A stretch of DNA of 62,968 nucleotides from an uncultured Spirochaetales bacterium (GCA_949285905.1 CASDZV010000034.1:1-62968), one strand, 5' to 3'; numbered from the stretch's first letter, positions 17,810 to 26,729 are shown. Translations and numbers: made by a program. The notes: a model not told the origin generated them from the sequence alone.

Positions 17810-17890
17810 ATGAGTGACTATCAGATTTTGATGCTCGTATTCACGGTAATTGGAATTGTAATAGCTGCTTTGAAAAGCAACGACCGCTAA
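17810..17890 (+). CDS. Small hydrophobic holin-like toxin, 26 residues
   Basis: Encodes MSDYQ, then a single hydrophobic helix (ILMLVFTVIGIVIAAL), then a short charged tail KSNDR. Length, start and one-helix design match the putative holin-like toxin family (Hol_Tox) common in Firmicutes, related in concept to type I toxins such as TxpA and BsrG that depolarise membranes. The ribosome site GGAGG is consensus but lies in a hairpin. The stop codon is embedded in an inverted repeat, and a candidate antisense promoter points into the gene from downstream. No phage genes surround it, so a lysis role is unlikely. The upstream in-frame extension to 17675 was rejected, as it lacks a ribosome site and would include the hairpin. 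Confidence 0.65.
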   Translation: MSDYQILMLVFTVIGIVIAALKSNDR

Positions 17891-17914
17891 GCCCTGAGAA
17901 AGTTTGAGCGGTCG
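17881..17914. terminator. Inverted repeat at toxin stop codon, possible bidirectional terminator
   Basis: CGACCGCT (17881-17888, including the start of the stop codon) pairs perfectly with AGCGGTCG (17907-17914) around an 18-base loop. On the minus strand the repeat is followed by TTGCTTTTC, so it could end an antisense RNA; on the plus strand it would protect the message 3' region. Confidence 0.5.
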
Positions 17915-17967
17915 CATGACTGTTACTAACCGGGACAGCCGCTTGCTGCAGCACCCTTTCTACATAT

Positions 17968-17997
17968 ATTATTGCAGCAAAAAGCTGGAACAGTCAA
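17968..17997 (-). promoter_or_regulatory. Candidate promoter of an antisense antitoxin RNA
   Basis: Reading leftward, TTGACT (17997-17992) and AATAAT (17973-17968) are 18 bp apart. The predicted start, about 17961, would give an RNA running through the inverted repeat and antisense to the toxin 3' end. This is the converging 3'-overlap layout of TxpA/RatA and BsrG/SR4 pairs. Predicted from sequence only. Confidence 0.4.
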
Positions 17998-18097
17998 ATC
18001 ACGCAATTACGAATATTCAAATGATTGTATGAGTTTTAATGGGTTTTCCGGCAATCCCTATGGTCAATATCATTCCCATAAATGCTATATTATCTGC

Positions 18098-19057
18098 ATG
18101 ACAGAGAAATTGCTGGAAGTGAAGAATCTGAGTGTGGTGTTTTCTGGAACAGCAGGGGATGTTACTGCTGTTGATGATTTATCATTCTCAGTTGCTAAAG
18201 GCAGCTGTCTCTGCATCGTAGGAGAGTCTGGCAGTGGAAAGAGCGTGACAGCAATGTCGCTTCTTGCTCTGATTCCGGAAGCAAGAGGTGAGGTTCTTTT
18301 GTCTGGAAAAGATATTCTACAGGCAACAGAAGAAGAGAAACGCGAAATCAGAGGAAAGAGAATTTCGATAATCTCCCAGGATTCTATGAACAGCCTCAAT
18401 CCGGTGAGGCGCATTGGTAATCAGATTGTGGATATCATCCGTATCCACGATAAATCCATTACACGAAAGGAAGCGAGGAAGAGGGCTGCCTTCCTTCTTG
18501 AGAAAGTCGGTATAGAAGCCGCGCAGGAGAGAATGGATGATTATCCTCATCAGCTTTCTGGCGGAATGAAGCAGCGTGTGATGATAGCAATTGCACTCGC
18601 AGCAGGTTGCAGTGATCTTCTTATAGCAGATGAACCGACAACTGCACTGGATGTCACTGTACAGGCTGGAATTCTCTCCCTGATGAATTCATTGAAGAAA
18701 GATGGACGTTCTATTCTCCTTATTACTCATGATATGGGCGTTGTGGCATCTGTTGCAGACTATGTGCTTGTCATGTATAAAGGCAAGATGATGGAATATG
18801 GTAGCGTTTCAGATATCTTATCTGGATATTTACATCCATATACGGAAGGATTGATACAGTCAATACCTAGATTATCAACTAGGTCTGATGAAAGGCTGTA
18901 TGTTATCCCCGCGGGGTGTGGTGCAATAAAAGGCTGTGTCTTTGCACCGTGTTGCCGTTATGCTTTTGACAAGTGCCACGAATCAGAGCCTCCTGTCTTT
19001 ACAGTTGCAGGACACAGTGTCCGGTGCTGGAAGCATTCGGAGAATCGCAATGGGTGA
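18098..19057 (+). CDS. Oligopeptide/dipeptide ABC transporter ATP-binding protein, OppD type
   Basis: 319 residues from ATG 18098; a longer frame to 17972 lacks family similarity. ABC ATPase that powers peptide uptake. Walker A is GESGSGKS (~residue 43), the signature LSGGMKQRV (~155), Walker B LLIADEPTT, and the switch histidine is in ITHD. The C-terminal Opp/Dpp extension GCVFAPCCRYAFDKC carries the conserved cysteines. It overlaps the OppF-type gene by 8 bp. No permease or binding-protein gene accompanies the pair, so the partners must be encoded elsewhere or this is an orphan remnant of an opp operon. Confidence 0.88.
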   Translation: MTEKLLEVKNLSVVFSGTAGDVTAVDDLSFSVAKGSCLCIVGESGSGKSVTAMSLLALIPEARGEVLLSGKDILQATEEEKREIRGKRISIISQDSMNSLNPVRRIGNQIVDIIRIHDKSITRKEARKRAAFLLEKVGIEAAQERMDDYPHQLSGGMKQRVMIAIALAAGCSDLLIADEPTTALDVTVQAGILSLMNSLKKDGRSILLITHDMGVVASVADYVLVMYKGKMMEYGSVSDILSGYLHPYTEGLIQSIPRLSTRSDERLYVIPAGCGAIKGCVFAPCCRYAFDKCHESEPPVFTVAGHSVRCWKHSENRNG

Positions 19058-19991
19058 TGTGCTTCTTTCGCTGAGAAATATTTACAGATGCTTCACTGCT
19101 TCATCGGGTAAGAATATCGAAGCAGTTGATGATGTTTCTCTGACTGTGATTAAAGGCGAGACGCTTGGTGTTGTCGGAGAGTCTGGATGCGGGAAATCGA
19201 CTCTCGGGCGATGCATTCTCCGTCTCATTGAACCAGACTCTGGTGAGATTATTTACGATGGCATGAACCTTCTTGAGCTGAACAGGGAAGAGATGCGGCA
19301 GATACGTCGCAAGCTGCAGCTTGTTTTCCAGGATCCATATGCTTCGCTAGACTCCCGGAAGACAATATTACAGTTAGTGAAAGCCCCTTTGGATGTATTC
19401 AGAATCGGTACACGTGAAGAAAGGGAAGAACAGGTCATTTGCATGCTCTCTGCAGTGGGGCTTGGGAAGGAGTTTGCTGCAAAATATCCTGATTCGCTCT
19501 CTGGAGGGGAGCGGCAGCGCGTTGCTATTGCACGTGCATTGATTCTTTCTCCAGAGTTTGTTGTATGCGATGAACCAGTCTCGTCTCTTGATTCATCTAT
19601 CCGGGCTCAGGTTCTGAATCTTCTGAAGGACCTGCAGCGGCAGAAAGGACTGACATATATGTTCATCAGCCATGATCTTTCTGTAATTAAGTACATGAGC
19701 GACAGGATCGCAGTTATGTATCGCGGCCGCATTGTCGAGCTGGCGGAAAAGGATGAGCTGTACAGAAATCCTATCAATCCGTATACGAAACTCCTGATTG
19801 ATTCTATCCCGTCTTCTGGAATGGAATTCAGCCGTCTGGCAGAATATGCGTCGCCTGAAATTGCAGATTCTTATCCTGGATGTGGTTTCTGTTCCCGGTG
19901 CCCATACGCGGAAGATGCCTGCAGAAACAGAAAACCTGAACTATTGGAAATTCTTCCGGGACATTTCTGCGCATGTCACAAAAGTATGTAG
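19050..19991 (+). CDS. Oligopeptide/dipeptide ABC transporter ATP-binding protein, OppF type
   Basis: 313 residues from ATG 19050 ([15 protein letters not shown]). The second ATPase of a peptide importer heterodimer. Walker [13 protein letters not shown] (~residue 46), Q-loop [13 protein letters not shown], signature [14 protein letters not shown] (~155), Walker [14 protein letters not shown]-terminal [14 protein letters not shown]. Translationally coupled to the OppD-type gene. Its 3' end overlaps the convergent hydrolase gene by 16 bp. The longer frame from 18936 lies inside the upstream gene and is rejected. Confidence 0.88.
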   Translation: MGDVLLSLRNIYRCFTASSGKNIEAVDDVSLTVIKGETLGVVGESGCGKSTLGRCILRLIEPDSGEIIYDGMNLLELNREEMRQIRRKLQLVFQDPYASLDSRKTILQLVKAPLDVFRIGTREEREEQVICMLSAVGLGKEFAAKYPDSLSGGERQRVAIARALILSPEFVVCDEPVSSLDSSIRAQVLNLLKDLQRQKGLTYMFISHDLSVIKYMSDRIAVMYRGRIVELAEKDELYRNPINPYTKLLIDSIPSSGMEFSRLAEYASPEIADSYPGCGFCSRCPYAEDACRNRKPELLEILPGHFCACHKSM

Positions 19992-21604
19992 AGCGCGTTT
20001 GATGCTGTGAAGAACCAGGAGAAGAGAAGTGTGTTCAGAACAGCAGGGAATACTATCCCTTTGCTATACCTCTGCCCATAGAAATCCACCAGAGCAAGAA
20101 GGGGAGTGAATGGTAGCATGTATATTATGGGGATGAGAGCGAAGCGGCTGTCATAGAACATGAGCTCTCCTTTGATCGGAAAGCCGAGGAAGAAGATAGC
20201 TACCATGAACAGGGGGCCGGCAATATAGAAGAGAATGTATTCAACGCAGCGCTGCTTGGAGGAAAAAGTGGCTGTGAATAGACTGAGTCCTGTGAAACCT
20301 GCCAGGAAAAGCGGAAGGTATGCAAGCCAGGAAAGCATTTTCCGTTTTGTAAAAGGAGAAAAGCTTGTGAAGAGTATGAAGATATTGCTATCAGTCAGCC
20401 AGATTATGCAGAGTACTGCCGTGTAGAGAAGAGCAAAGACTGCAAAGGCCTTCAGGATATCTGCTCTGAAATTCCCAGCCATCTTTTCTTTTGTATTCTT
20501 TCCTGATGTGAAGGAGATGGCCATTAATAAGAAGCCCGTGAAAACCGACCAGATTACAAGGCCATTGGTGTCTGTTTCAGGGAATATCGCATTAGGCATC
20601 AGCAGCTTCTTGCCGATCATGTACAGAGGAGGCAGTACCGCAAAGACTGCAATGGAAACAGCTGTGCTGATGGCCGTTGTTCTGTAAGAATGTGGTTTGC
20701 TTGCTGAGACAATGGAAGGTCTGGGATAGAGTGCTGTAACCATAAGTACAGCAAAGGATATGAAGATGGAAATCATCATTAAAGCTCTCAGCTGAAACAG
20801 TAGATTTACATGGGTGGTGGATTGTGGAGTAAATCCAAGAGCTTCGGAGAAGAAGGATACAGTATCAGAGAGAGCTTTATCAGAGGCAGTGAGGAGACTT
20901 GTGTTTATATTCTCGATAATGACTAGCGCTGTCCGTTCTCCATTCTGGTAAAGCGTGGCATTATGCTGCACCGCAATCTGTTTTCCGTAAATTCCGGAAA
21001 AGCGTTCCTGGGTTGCTTCCAGATTTCCGCTTCGCTGGTGTTCATCGAATCTGGCAAGAACGAAGCCCAGTGTGTCCACATGATCATATAGTCTTTCAAA
21101 GGACCCGTTGATGTCCACATAATCAATATTAAGCATCGCTGACAAATGAATTCCCGTTTTCTGGATGGCGTGCGAAAGATAGTAACCACCCATTGTATGC
21201 CCGATGGCTCCAATTCGGGTTTTGTCAACAAAATTGAGAGAATACATATATTCTAGGGCATCATCTGCTCCCATTTCTGGCGTGTATGCAATATCAGATT
21301 GCCCATGGTTGTACGGGTTGAAAAGAAGGACAGTACACCCAGAAGCTGCAAGTTTCGCAGCATAGGCCTCCATTGCGTTGTATTCATTATTGGCACCTGC
21401 AGAGATAAGCACTGCCGGTGTTTTTTCCGAAGTGTCTGGTATATACAGTTTCCCTGTGAGTGTTTTCTTTTCTTCTGTGGGGATAGTCACCCGGAGTGTC
21501 TTGAATGCATATATATTCTCAATGCATGCTGACATAATAAGTGCCACCGCCAGAAGAAGCGTGAATGCTACCAGAGGCCATTTCCATTGTTTCATTCCGT
21601 TCAT
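19976..21604 (-). CDS. Integral-membrane alpha/beta hydrolase (paralogue A)
   Basis: 542 residues. An N-terminal hydrophobic anchor (LVAFTLLLAVALIMSAC) precedes a dienelactone-hydrolase-like domain (~residues 35-260) with core PAVLISAGANNEYN, NPYNHGQSD and an elbow written GHTMGGYYL, where the usual Gly-x-Ser-x-Gly serine is replaced by threonine. The C-terminal half (~275-542) holds about seven transmembrane segments. The same layout recurs in the gene at 23027-24805. Its start overlaps the AraC-family stop by 4 bp (ATGA), so regulator and hydrolase are made together. Substrate unknown; the Ser-to-Thr change may lower or alter activity. Confidence 0.7.
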   Translation of the reverse strand: MNGMKQWKWPLVAFTLLLAVALIMSACIENIYAFKTLRVTIPTEEKKTLTGKLYIPDTSEKTPAVLISAGANNEYNAMEAYAAKLAASGCTVLLFNPYNHGQSDIAYTPEMGADDALEYMYSLNFVDKTRIGAIGHTMGGYYLSHAIQKTGIHLSAMLNIDYVDINGSFERLYDHVDTLGFVLARFDEHQRSGNLEATQERFSGIYGKQIAVQHNATLYQNGERTALVIIENINTSLLTASDKALSDTVSFFSEALGFTPQSTTHVNLLFQLRALMMISIFISFAVLMVTALYPRPSIVSASKPHSYRTTAISTAVSIAVFAVLPPLYMIGKKLLMPNAIFPETDTNGLVIWSVFTGFLLMAISFTSGKNTKEKMAGNFRADILKAFAVFALLYTAVLCIIWLTDSNIFILFTSFSPFTKRKMLSWLAYLPLFLAGFTGLSLFTATFSSKQRCVEYILFYIAGPLFMVAIFFLGFPIKGELMFYDSRFALIPIIYMLPFTPLLALVDFYGQRYSKGIVFPAVLNTLLFSWFFTASNALYILL

Positions 21605-22851
21605 TGCCCTCTCTCCTTCATCCGCTGCCTGTACTCTCCCGGTGATATCAGATGCTTTTTCCTGAAGACCCTGTGGAAATAGCTGCTGGATGAGTATCCA
21701 GCTTCAGAGCAGATTTCTGTAATAGTCTTGTCAGAGCTGATGAGGAGATCCTCAGCTTTTTCCATTCTCATCTCGGTTATGGCATCGATTATGTTGCGTC
21801 CTGTCCTGTCCTTGTAAACCCTGCTTAGATAAGCCGGTGAGAGTTTCAGGTCATCTGCAATCTGCTGTACGCCATATCCGCTATCTGCCAAATGTTTTTC
21901 AATCAGGCTGTTGATTTGTTCGATATATGGCTGTCTGCTTTGTTCTGCCCTTGTCTCCTTATCGTCTAGGAAAGCTGTAATGCGCTCTTCAAGGTATTTC
22001 CTGAGTTCTGAAAACGAAGCAAAATCCCTTGTGTCCATTGCCCCTGGATGCATCGCTGGATTGATGAGCAGCCTATGCTGGTCAATGAATGATGAAATCA
22101 TGAAAAACACGAAGCGGCATGCCATGATATTTCCTTCAGTACTGTCGAGAATATTCAGAACAGCTTCACAATTTTCTCTTTTCAGGTTCTGCATAGCATT
22201 CTCGATATTCTGCAATAATGTTGCATAGGGTATTGTGGTTCCGTCGTCATTTATAGCTGCGGCTGTAGATGAAGGAGGAAGGAAGAAAAGCTTTTCCGCA
22301 CTCTGGACAGCTGTTGCATATGCATCATAGAGCCCAGACATCGTCACCGCTTCCGGGTAATAAACAACGGAGCACGGTATATCCTTCGTCCTTTCTGCAG
22401 TTTCAGAGGCAAGTATTTCCGGGCTTTTTCCGCAATCTTCCACAATGATGGTGACAAGTCTTCCTTCCAGCGCCGGAAAGACATAGCCATGTGGTTTTGT
22501 GATCTTCCCTATGATTTCACGCTGCGATGTTATTACGCATGGCCGAACAAGAAGCAGTATGTATTTATCGTCGCTGTTTTCGGCAGTTTGTCTGTTGAGG
22601 CACGCTTTTTCAAGGATTCTTGTTTTCTCTTCGTCTGAGTCTTCACTTCGTCCATATGTAATGAAGTAGTATATGTTGAGTGCCATTCCGGCGGTGAAGC
22701 CAAGAAGCGCAACTGATGTGATGTAGCTGACGCGTATGCCCGAACTACTGTTTGCAGAGGTTCCGCTGATGCCAGCTGCCAGAATAATTATGGTCAGAAG
22801 TGACAGCAGCGATACGAAAAGGGCTATATAAAAGAGGATACGCTTCTTCAT
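21601..22851 (-). CDS. Membrane-anchored AraC-family transcriptional regulator
   Basis: 416 residues. Two N-terminal hydrophobic segments (~5-27 and ~38-65) are followed by a middle domain of no recognised family (~90-300) and a C-terminal double helix-turn-helix (~315-410): GVQQIADDLKLSPAYLSRVY, then the AraC signature TITEICSEAGYSSSSYFHRVFRK. Most AraC proteins are soluble, so the membrane anchor suggests it senses a membrane or extracytoplasmic cue. It overlaps the hydrolase downstream by 4 bp and is divergent from a paralogous hydrolase, the probable target, across 175 bp. DNA-binding assignment is firm; ligand unknown. Confidence 0.88.
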   Translation of the reverse strand: MKKRILFYIALFVSLLSLLTIIILAAGISGTSANSSSGIRVSYITSVALLGFTAGMALNIYYFITYGRSEDSDEEKTRILEKACLNRQTAENSDDKYILLLVRPCVITSQREIIGKITKPHGYVFPALEGRLVTIIVEDCGKSPEILASETAERTKDIPCSVVYYPEAVTMSGLYDAYATAVQSAEKLFFLPPSSTAAAINDDGTTIPYATLLQNIENAMQNLKRENCEAVLNILDSTEGNIMACRFVFFMISSFIDQHRLLINPAMHPGAMDTRDFASFSELRKYLEERITAFLDDKETRAEQSRQPYIEQINSLIEKHLADSGYGVQQIADDLKLSPAYLSRVYKDRTGRNIIDAITEMRMEKAEDLLISSDKTITEICSEAGYSSSSYFHRVFRKKHLISPGEYRQRMKERGQ

Positions 22852-23026
22852 TTGTCTTGAGAAAGTCTAACGCATCGCTGTGTCCGCTACAATTGCACTT
22901 TTCTGCCTTCGTCTGGCTTTATGTCAGAAAATTACACAATGAAAGAACATGAAAGTCCACGTGGGTAAGAAAATCTTAATGGAGGCATGGAGACCGTCGC
23001 CTTACCATATTTCAAAAGGAGTAATT

Positions 23027-24805
23027 ATGACAGCGCGTAAAAAGACGGCATTCATTGTTCTAGCGGTTGCTGCCCTGCTGCTTATTGTCGGGGCTGCGCT
23101 TCATGTCGCTATAAACACGGACTTCGGTAGCGTGAAGGTAGATCGGCTGACAGTTCTTGATGGAGAGGGAAAGGAGGTAAGCCTTCTTGTATATAAACCT
23201 GACACAGCCACGGCAGAGACTCCCGCTCCAGCTGTAATAACAAATCATGGGGGTGGAAATTCCATCGAAGCCCAGGGAAGCTACAATGCAGAACTGGCGC
23301 GCAGAGGCTATGTAGTTGTCTCGTGGGATGCAAGCAACAGCGGTCTTTCCGAGAAGAGCATGGATCCGACACATGGAGGAGAAGCAGCTTATGCATTCAC
23401 GGTCTCTCTTCCTTTTGTCGATAGTTCAGAAATGGCGGCTTCCGGACATTCCATGGGTGGTGTCTACACATTCATGATTGCACAGAATCATCCGGAGAAT
23501 ATCAAGATTGTCATCCCTGTCGGAATGAATCCGGGCATGAATGATACTACGTCTCCGTTCCTGACAAATTATGCATGTATTATCGGAGAAACCGATGAGA
23601 GCAATCTCGTAAGAAGCAATGGTGATATCATTAATATGGCACACAATGAACAGTACCACGACTTCTTTGCTCTTGCAGATGACGAGGTCCTTGAGGTCAA
23701 TAAAGTGTACGGAAGCTTTGCCGATGGCACTGGCAGGGCATTCTATATGCCAGATGCTTCTCATGCAGCATCGATGATCAATGGTGGGTTAATCGCTCTC
23801 TACCTTGATCTCGTTCAGACTGTTGTGCCTGCTCCTTATCCGATTGAAAGCACTGACCAGATCTGGGGCTGGAGAGATTTTGGAAGTATTCTTGAGTTCT
23901 TCGGCCTTATTCTCTTCTTCTTCGGAATGGCCCTGTGGCTCCTTACTACGGATTATTTTGCTTCGCTGCATCTGAAGGCACTCCCTGAGGTCGGTTTCAA
24001 AGCAGGAAGCCCTGCATGGTTCGTGTGTCTTATTCTTCTCATGCTGATTCCTGTAGTGCTTTTCATTCCATCATCGACGCTGGCTATGAAAATCAAGGTT
24101 CCTGCTTTCATGGCACTCGACGCCACGGCAAACGGATTTGCTATCTGGTCATTTATTACAGGGCTTGTATTGCTTGTATTCTTCCTTGTTTTCCATTTCG
24201 CATTTGGCAAGAACAGGGGAGGGAATGCAAGAACATATGGTCTGGTAACTGCAGAGACTGACGGCTTCCATTTCTCATATCTTTGGAAAGCGATACTTTT
24301 CGCACTTGCAGTGACTGGTACAACATATCTTGTCTATATTTTCCTCTTCTTTGTCACAAGAGAGGATATGAGAGTCTGGCTTGCTGTAATAAGGCCTGTT
24401 CCATTGTTCAGAGTGCAGTATCTGCCAGCGTATCTTCTGATTCAGCTTCCATTCTTTCTTACAGGAAGCCTTGCAGCAAGAAGTATTAATATGAACAATG
24501 GTGAAAGATCAGGAGGACTTGGTATGTTCCGCTCAGTGCTCCTTAGCGCACTTGTTGGAATGGCTGGCCTGATTGTCATGTTCATAGTCTACTGGGTTAC
24601 ATTCAAGATGACTGGTGTTGTTCTTTTCCCGAATGACAGAGGCTATATCTTCGCAGGTGCAATCTATTCCATGCTGCCATCCTTCCTTGTCGGTAACTGC
24701 ATTAACTGCTACATCACAAACAAGACAAACAGTGTCTATGCTGGTGTTCTCTGTGCAGTTCTTTGGGCTTCATGGATTATGGTAGGTGGCAATGCCATTG
24801 CCTGA
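23027..24805 (+). CDS. Integral-membrane alpha/beta hydrolase (paralogue B)
   Basis: 592 residues from ATG 23027, chosen for the ribosome site AAAAGGAG 6 bases upstream; the frame extends to 22949 without one. An N-terminal transmembrane anchor (~residues 8-28), a hydrolase domain with NHGGGNSIEAQG (oxyanion region) and a canonical elbow GHSMGGVYTF (~145), and ~8 membrane helices in the C-terminal half (~290-590). Same architecture as the product of 19976-21604, but with a normal catalytic serine. Divergent from the AraC-type gene. Possibly an enzyme-transporter hybrid acting on a lipid or exported ester; not a recognised family with known function. Confidence 0.7.
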   Translation: MTARKKTAFIVLAVAALLLIVGAALHVAINTDFGSVKVDRLTVLDGEGKEVSLLVYKPDTATAETPAPAVITNHGGGNSIEAQGSYNAELARRGYVVVSWDASNSGLSEKSMDPTHGGEAAYAFTVSLPFVDSSEMAASGHSMGGVYTFMIAQNHPENIKIVIPVGMNPGMNDTTSPFLTNYACIIGETDESNLVRSNGDIINMAHNEQYHDFFALADDEVLEVNKVYGSFADGTGRAFYMPDASHAASMINGGLIALYLDLVQTVVPAPYPIESTDQIWGWRDFGSILEFFGLILFFFGMALWLLTTDYFASLHLKALPEVGFKAGSPAWFVCLILLMLIPVVLFIPSSTLAMKIKVPAFMALDATANGFAIWSFITGLVLLVFFLVFHFAFGKNRGGNARTYGLVTAETDGFHFSYLWKAILFALAVTGTTYLVYIFLFFVTREDMRVWLAVIRPVPLFRVQYLPAYLLIQLPFFLTGSLAARSINMNNGERSGGLGMFRSVLLSALVGMAGLIVMFIVYWVTFKMTGVVLFPNDRGYIFAGAIYSMLPSFLVGNCINCYITNKTNSVYAGVLCAVLWASWIMVGGNAIA

Positions 24806-24891
24806 AATAATAACATTCTGAATTGGCATAATGGCGGTTCTGTCCTGTCTGGATTGGGGCGGTCCGCCTTGACCTTTTGATTAGTTTCTCT

Positions 24892-24923
24892 GGCTCCTCT
24901 TCCGGGGAGCCTTAATATTTTCT
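24892..24923 (+). terminator. Terminator after membrane hydrolase B
   Basis: GGCTCC (24892-24897) pairs with GGAGCC (24906-24911), followed by TTAATATTTTCTT. It separates the hydrolase from the next MATE gene. A second small GC hairpin (GCGG/CCGC near 24859-24868) lies just upstream. Confidence 0.5.
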
Positions 24924-24968
24924 TAATACTATCTTCCATTCTCTTCTCTTCGGGACTAATATCGGACT

Positions 24969-26339
24969 ATGAGGAAATTATCAGCTGAAGAGAAATTCAA
25001 GCAGATGACAGAGACGCCAGTGAGGCGTCTTATTGTTACACTTGCAGTACCTACTGTAATCAGCAATCTCATCTCTACACTATATAATGCAGCAGATACA
25101 TTCTTTGTCGGTCGAATCTCCACATCAGCATCCGCTGCTGTTGGTGTTGCGCTTTCCATGCAGGCAGTCATTCAGGCTATCGGATTCTTTTTCGGGCAGG
25201 GCAGCGGTAACAATATGTCCAGACAGCTTGGAGCACACCATGAGAAAACTGCGGAAACACTTGCCTCGACCGGCTTCTTCTCAGCATTTATTCTCTCCGC
25301 GCTTATTGCGATTCCTTGCATCATATTCCTCCGCCCCATCTCAATTTTCCTCGGTTCTTCAGAGACAATACTTCCATATGCTATGGATTATATGTTCTGG
25401 ATACTTCTTGCAGCTCCGTTTATGGCATCATCGCTTGTATTGAATAATCAGCTGAGGTTTGAAGGTAATTCATTCTATTCGATGATTGGACTCACTACGG
25501 GAGGCATCCTGAATCTCTTTCTGGATCCTCTGCTTATCTTTGTTTTTGATTTAGGAATTGCAGGGGCAGCTATTGCTACAGCTGTAAGCCAGGTCATCAG
25601 CTTCGCTATACTGCTGTACATGTCAGAACGGGTTGGAACTGTCAGACTGCGCTTCCGGTCTTTCCGTCCTTCTGCGAAGATGTATCGTATGATTACAAAT
25701 GGTGGTCTTCCATCGCTTTGCAGACAGAGTGTTACAAGTGTTGCGATGATCTGTCTGAATAATGCTGCACTGCCATTTGGCGATGCGGCAATTGCTGCAA
25801 TGGCCATTGTCAATAAAATCGGGAACTTCACTAATTCCGTGCTTCTCGGTGTAGGACAGGGGTTCCAGCCAGTGTGCGGGTACAATGCAGGTGCAGGGCG
25901 CTATGAGCGGGTGAAGGAAGGTTTCTGGTTCTGCGTTAAATCCATGTCTGTCTTGCTGCTTGTGCTGGCAGTCGCTGAGTATATATGGGCATCTCCTATT
26001 GTAGGCTTTTTCAGGGAAGGAGACCCAGATGTCATTGCTGTCGGTTCGATAGCTCTCCGCCTCAGATGTTTTACACTTGTCTTCTCTGCATGGATTACTA
26101 TCAGCAATATGCTGTTGCAGACTACAGGCAAGATGTGGAGAGCCTCAATTCTCGGATTTGCCCGTCAGGGAATCATTCTCATCCCCATCGTGTGGATACT
26201 TCCTCCGCTGATTGGCATATGGGGTATTCAGATCGCACAGCCGCTTGCAGATCTCATCACGTTCATGATGTCTGTCCCGATGACAATGAGCGTCATCCGG
26301 AAGATGAATGAGGATGTCGCTAAAGAGGCGAGAAGCTAG
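24969..26339 (+). CDS. MATE family efflux transporter (second of three)
   Basis: 456 residues and about 12 membrane helices. Family landmarks are TLAVPTVISNLISTLYNAAD at the N-terminus, LDPLLIFVFDLGIAGAAIAT at the end of helix 6, and GVGQGFQPVCGYNAGA opening the second half. Of the DinF/NorM-related bacterial branch that couples efflux to Na+ or H+. It stands alone behind a terminator. The 3' end overlaps the convergent HPt gene by 4 bp. Substrate cannot be predicted. Confidence 0.9.
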   Translation: MRKLSAEEKFKQMTETPVRRLIVTLAVPTVISNLISTLYNAADTFFVGRISTSASAAVGVALSMQAVIQAIGFFFGQGSGNNMSRQLGAHHEKTAETLASTGFFSAFILSALIAIPCIIFLRPISIFLGSSETILPYAMDYMFWILLAAPFMASSLVLNNQLRFEGNSFYSMIGLTTGGILNLFLDPLLIFVFDLGIAGAAIATAVSQVISFAILLYMSERVGTVRLRFRSFRPSAKMYRMITNGGLPSLCRQSVTSVAMICLNNAALPFGDAAIAAMAIVNKIGNFTNSVLLGVGQGFQPVCGYNAGAGRYERVKEGFWFCVKSMSVLLLVLAVAEYIWASPIVGFFREGDPDVIAVGSIALRLRCFTLVFSAWITISNMLLQTTGKMWRASILGFARQGIILIPIVWILPPLIGIWGIQIAQPLADLITFMMSVPMTMSVIRKMNEDVAKEARS

Positions 26340-26677
26340 AAGTTTTCCTCTTCGATTGCCTTCACAGCACTCTCGAAAAGTCTCTCAAGGTGATCAGCAT
26401 CGCCGGGAACCTTTTCTGCATTGACTTCCTCAAGCCGTGAGGCTGCCGTCTTCAGCTCACCGAGTCCAAGCTTCTCCGCGCTCTTCCTGATTCTGTGTGC
26501 CTCTCTTTTGATGCCTTCAGAGTCCTTGTTTGCCACACATTCCTTAAGGGCGGTGATGTTTCCGCTTGAAGGGAAGGCTTTCAGTGCATTCTTCAGTGCT
26601 GACACATCACCACAGAAGTCCTCTATCACGCTTTCATAGTCCATGCCGATCTTCTCGGCTAAGCTCTTTATGCTCAT
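26336..26677 (-). CDS. Orphan HPt-domain protein
   Basis: 113 residues forming one histidine-phosphotransfer helical bundle. The phospho-acceptor region reads EAHRIRKSAEKLGLGELK (~residues 60-77): the histidine is present, but the usual Lys-Gly after it (HxLKGxA) is Arg-Lys here. HPt proteins relay phosphate between response-regulator receivers. No kinase or receiver gene is adjacent. A terminator for the upstream symporter lies immediately before this gene, so it must have its own promoter or depend on read-through. Assigned from the helix pattern and histidine region. Confidence 0.65.
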   Translation of the reverse strand: MSIKSLAEKIGMDYESVIEDFCGDVSALKNALKAFPSSGNITALKECVANKDSEGIKREAHRIRKSAEKLGLGELKTAASRLEEVNAEKVPGDADHLERLFESAVKAIEEENF

Positions 26678-26690
26678 GTTCTGAATATCG

Positions 26691-26729
26691 AAAAAGAAAC
26701 GCCTCTAGTCAATGTGGCAAGAGGCGTTT
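26691..26729 (-). terminator. Terminator of the gdhA-DUF1846-symporter unit
   Basis: On the minus strand a perfect 10-bp stem (26729-26720 with 26706-26697) is followed by CTTTTT (26696-26691). It lies 19 bp past the symporter stop. Confidence 0.85.
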
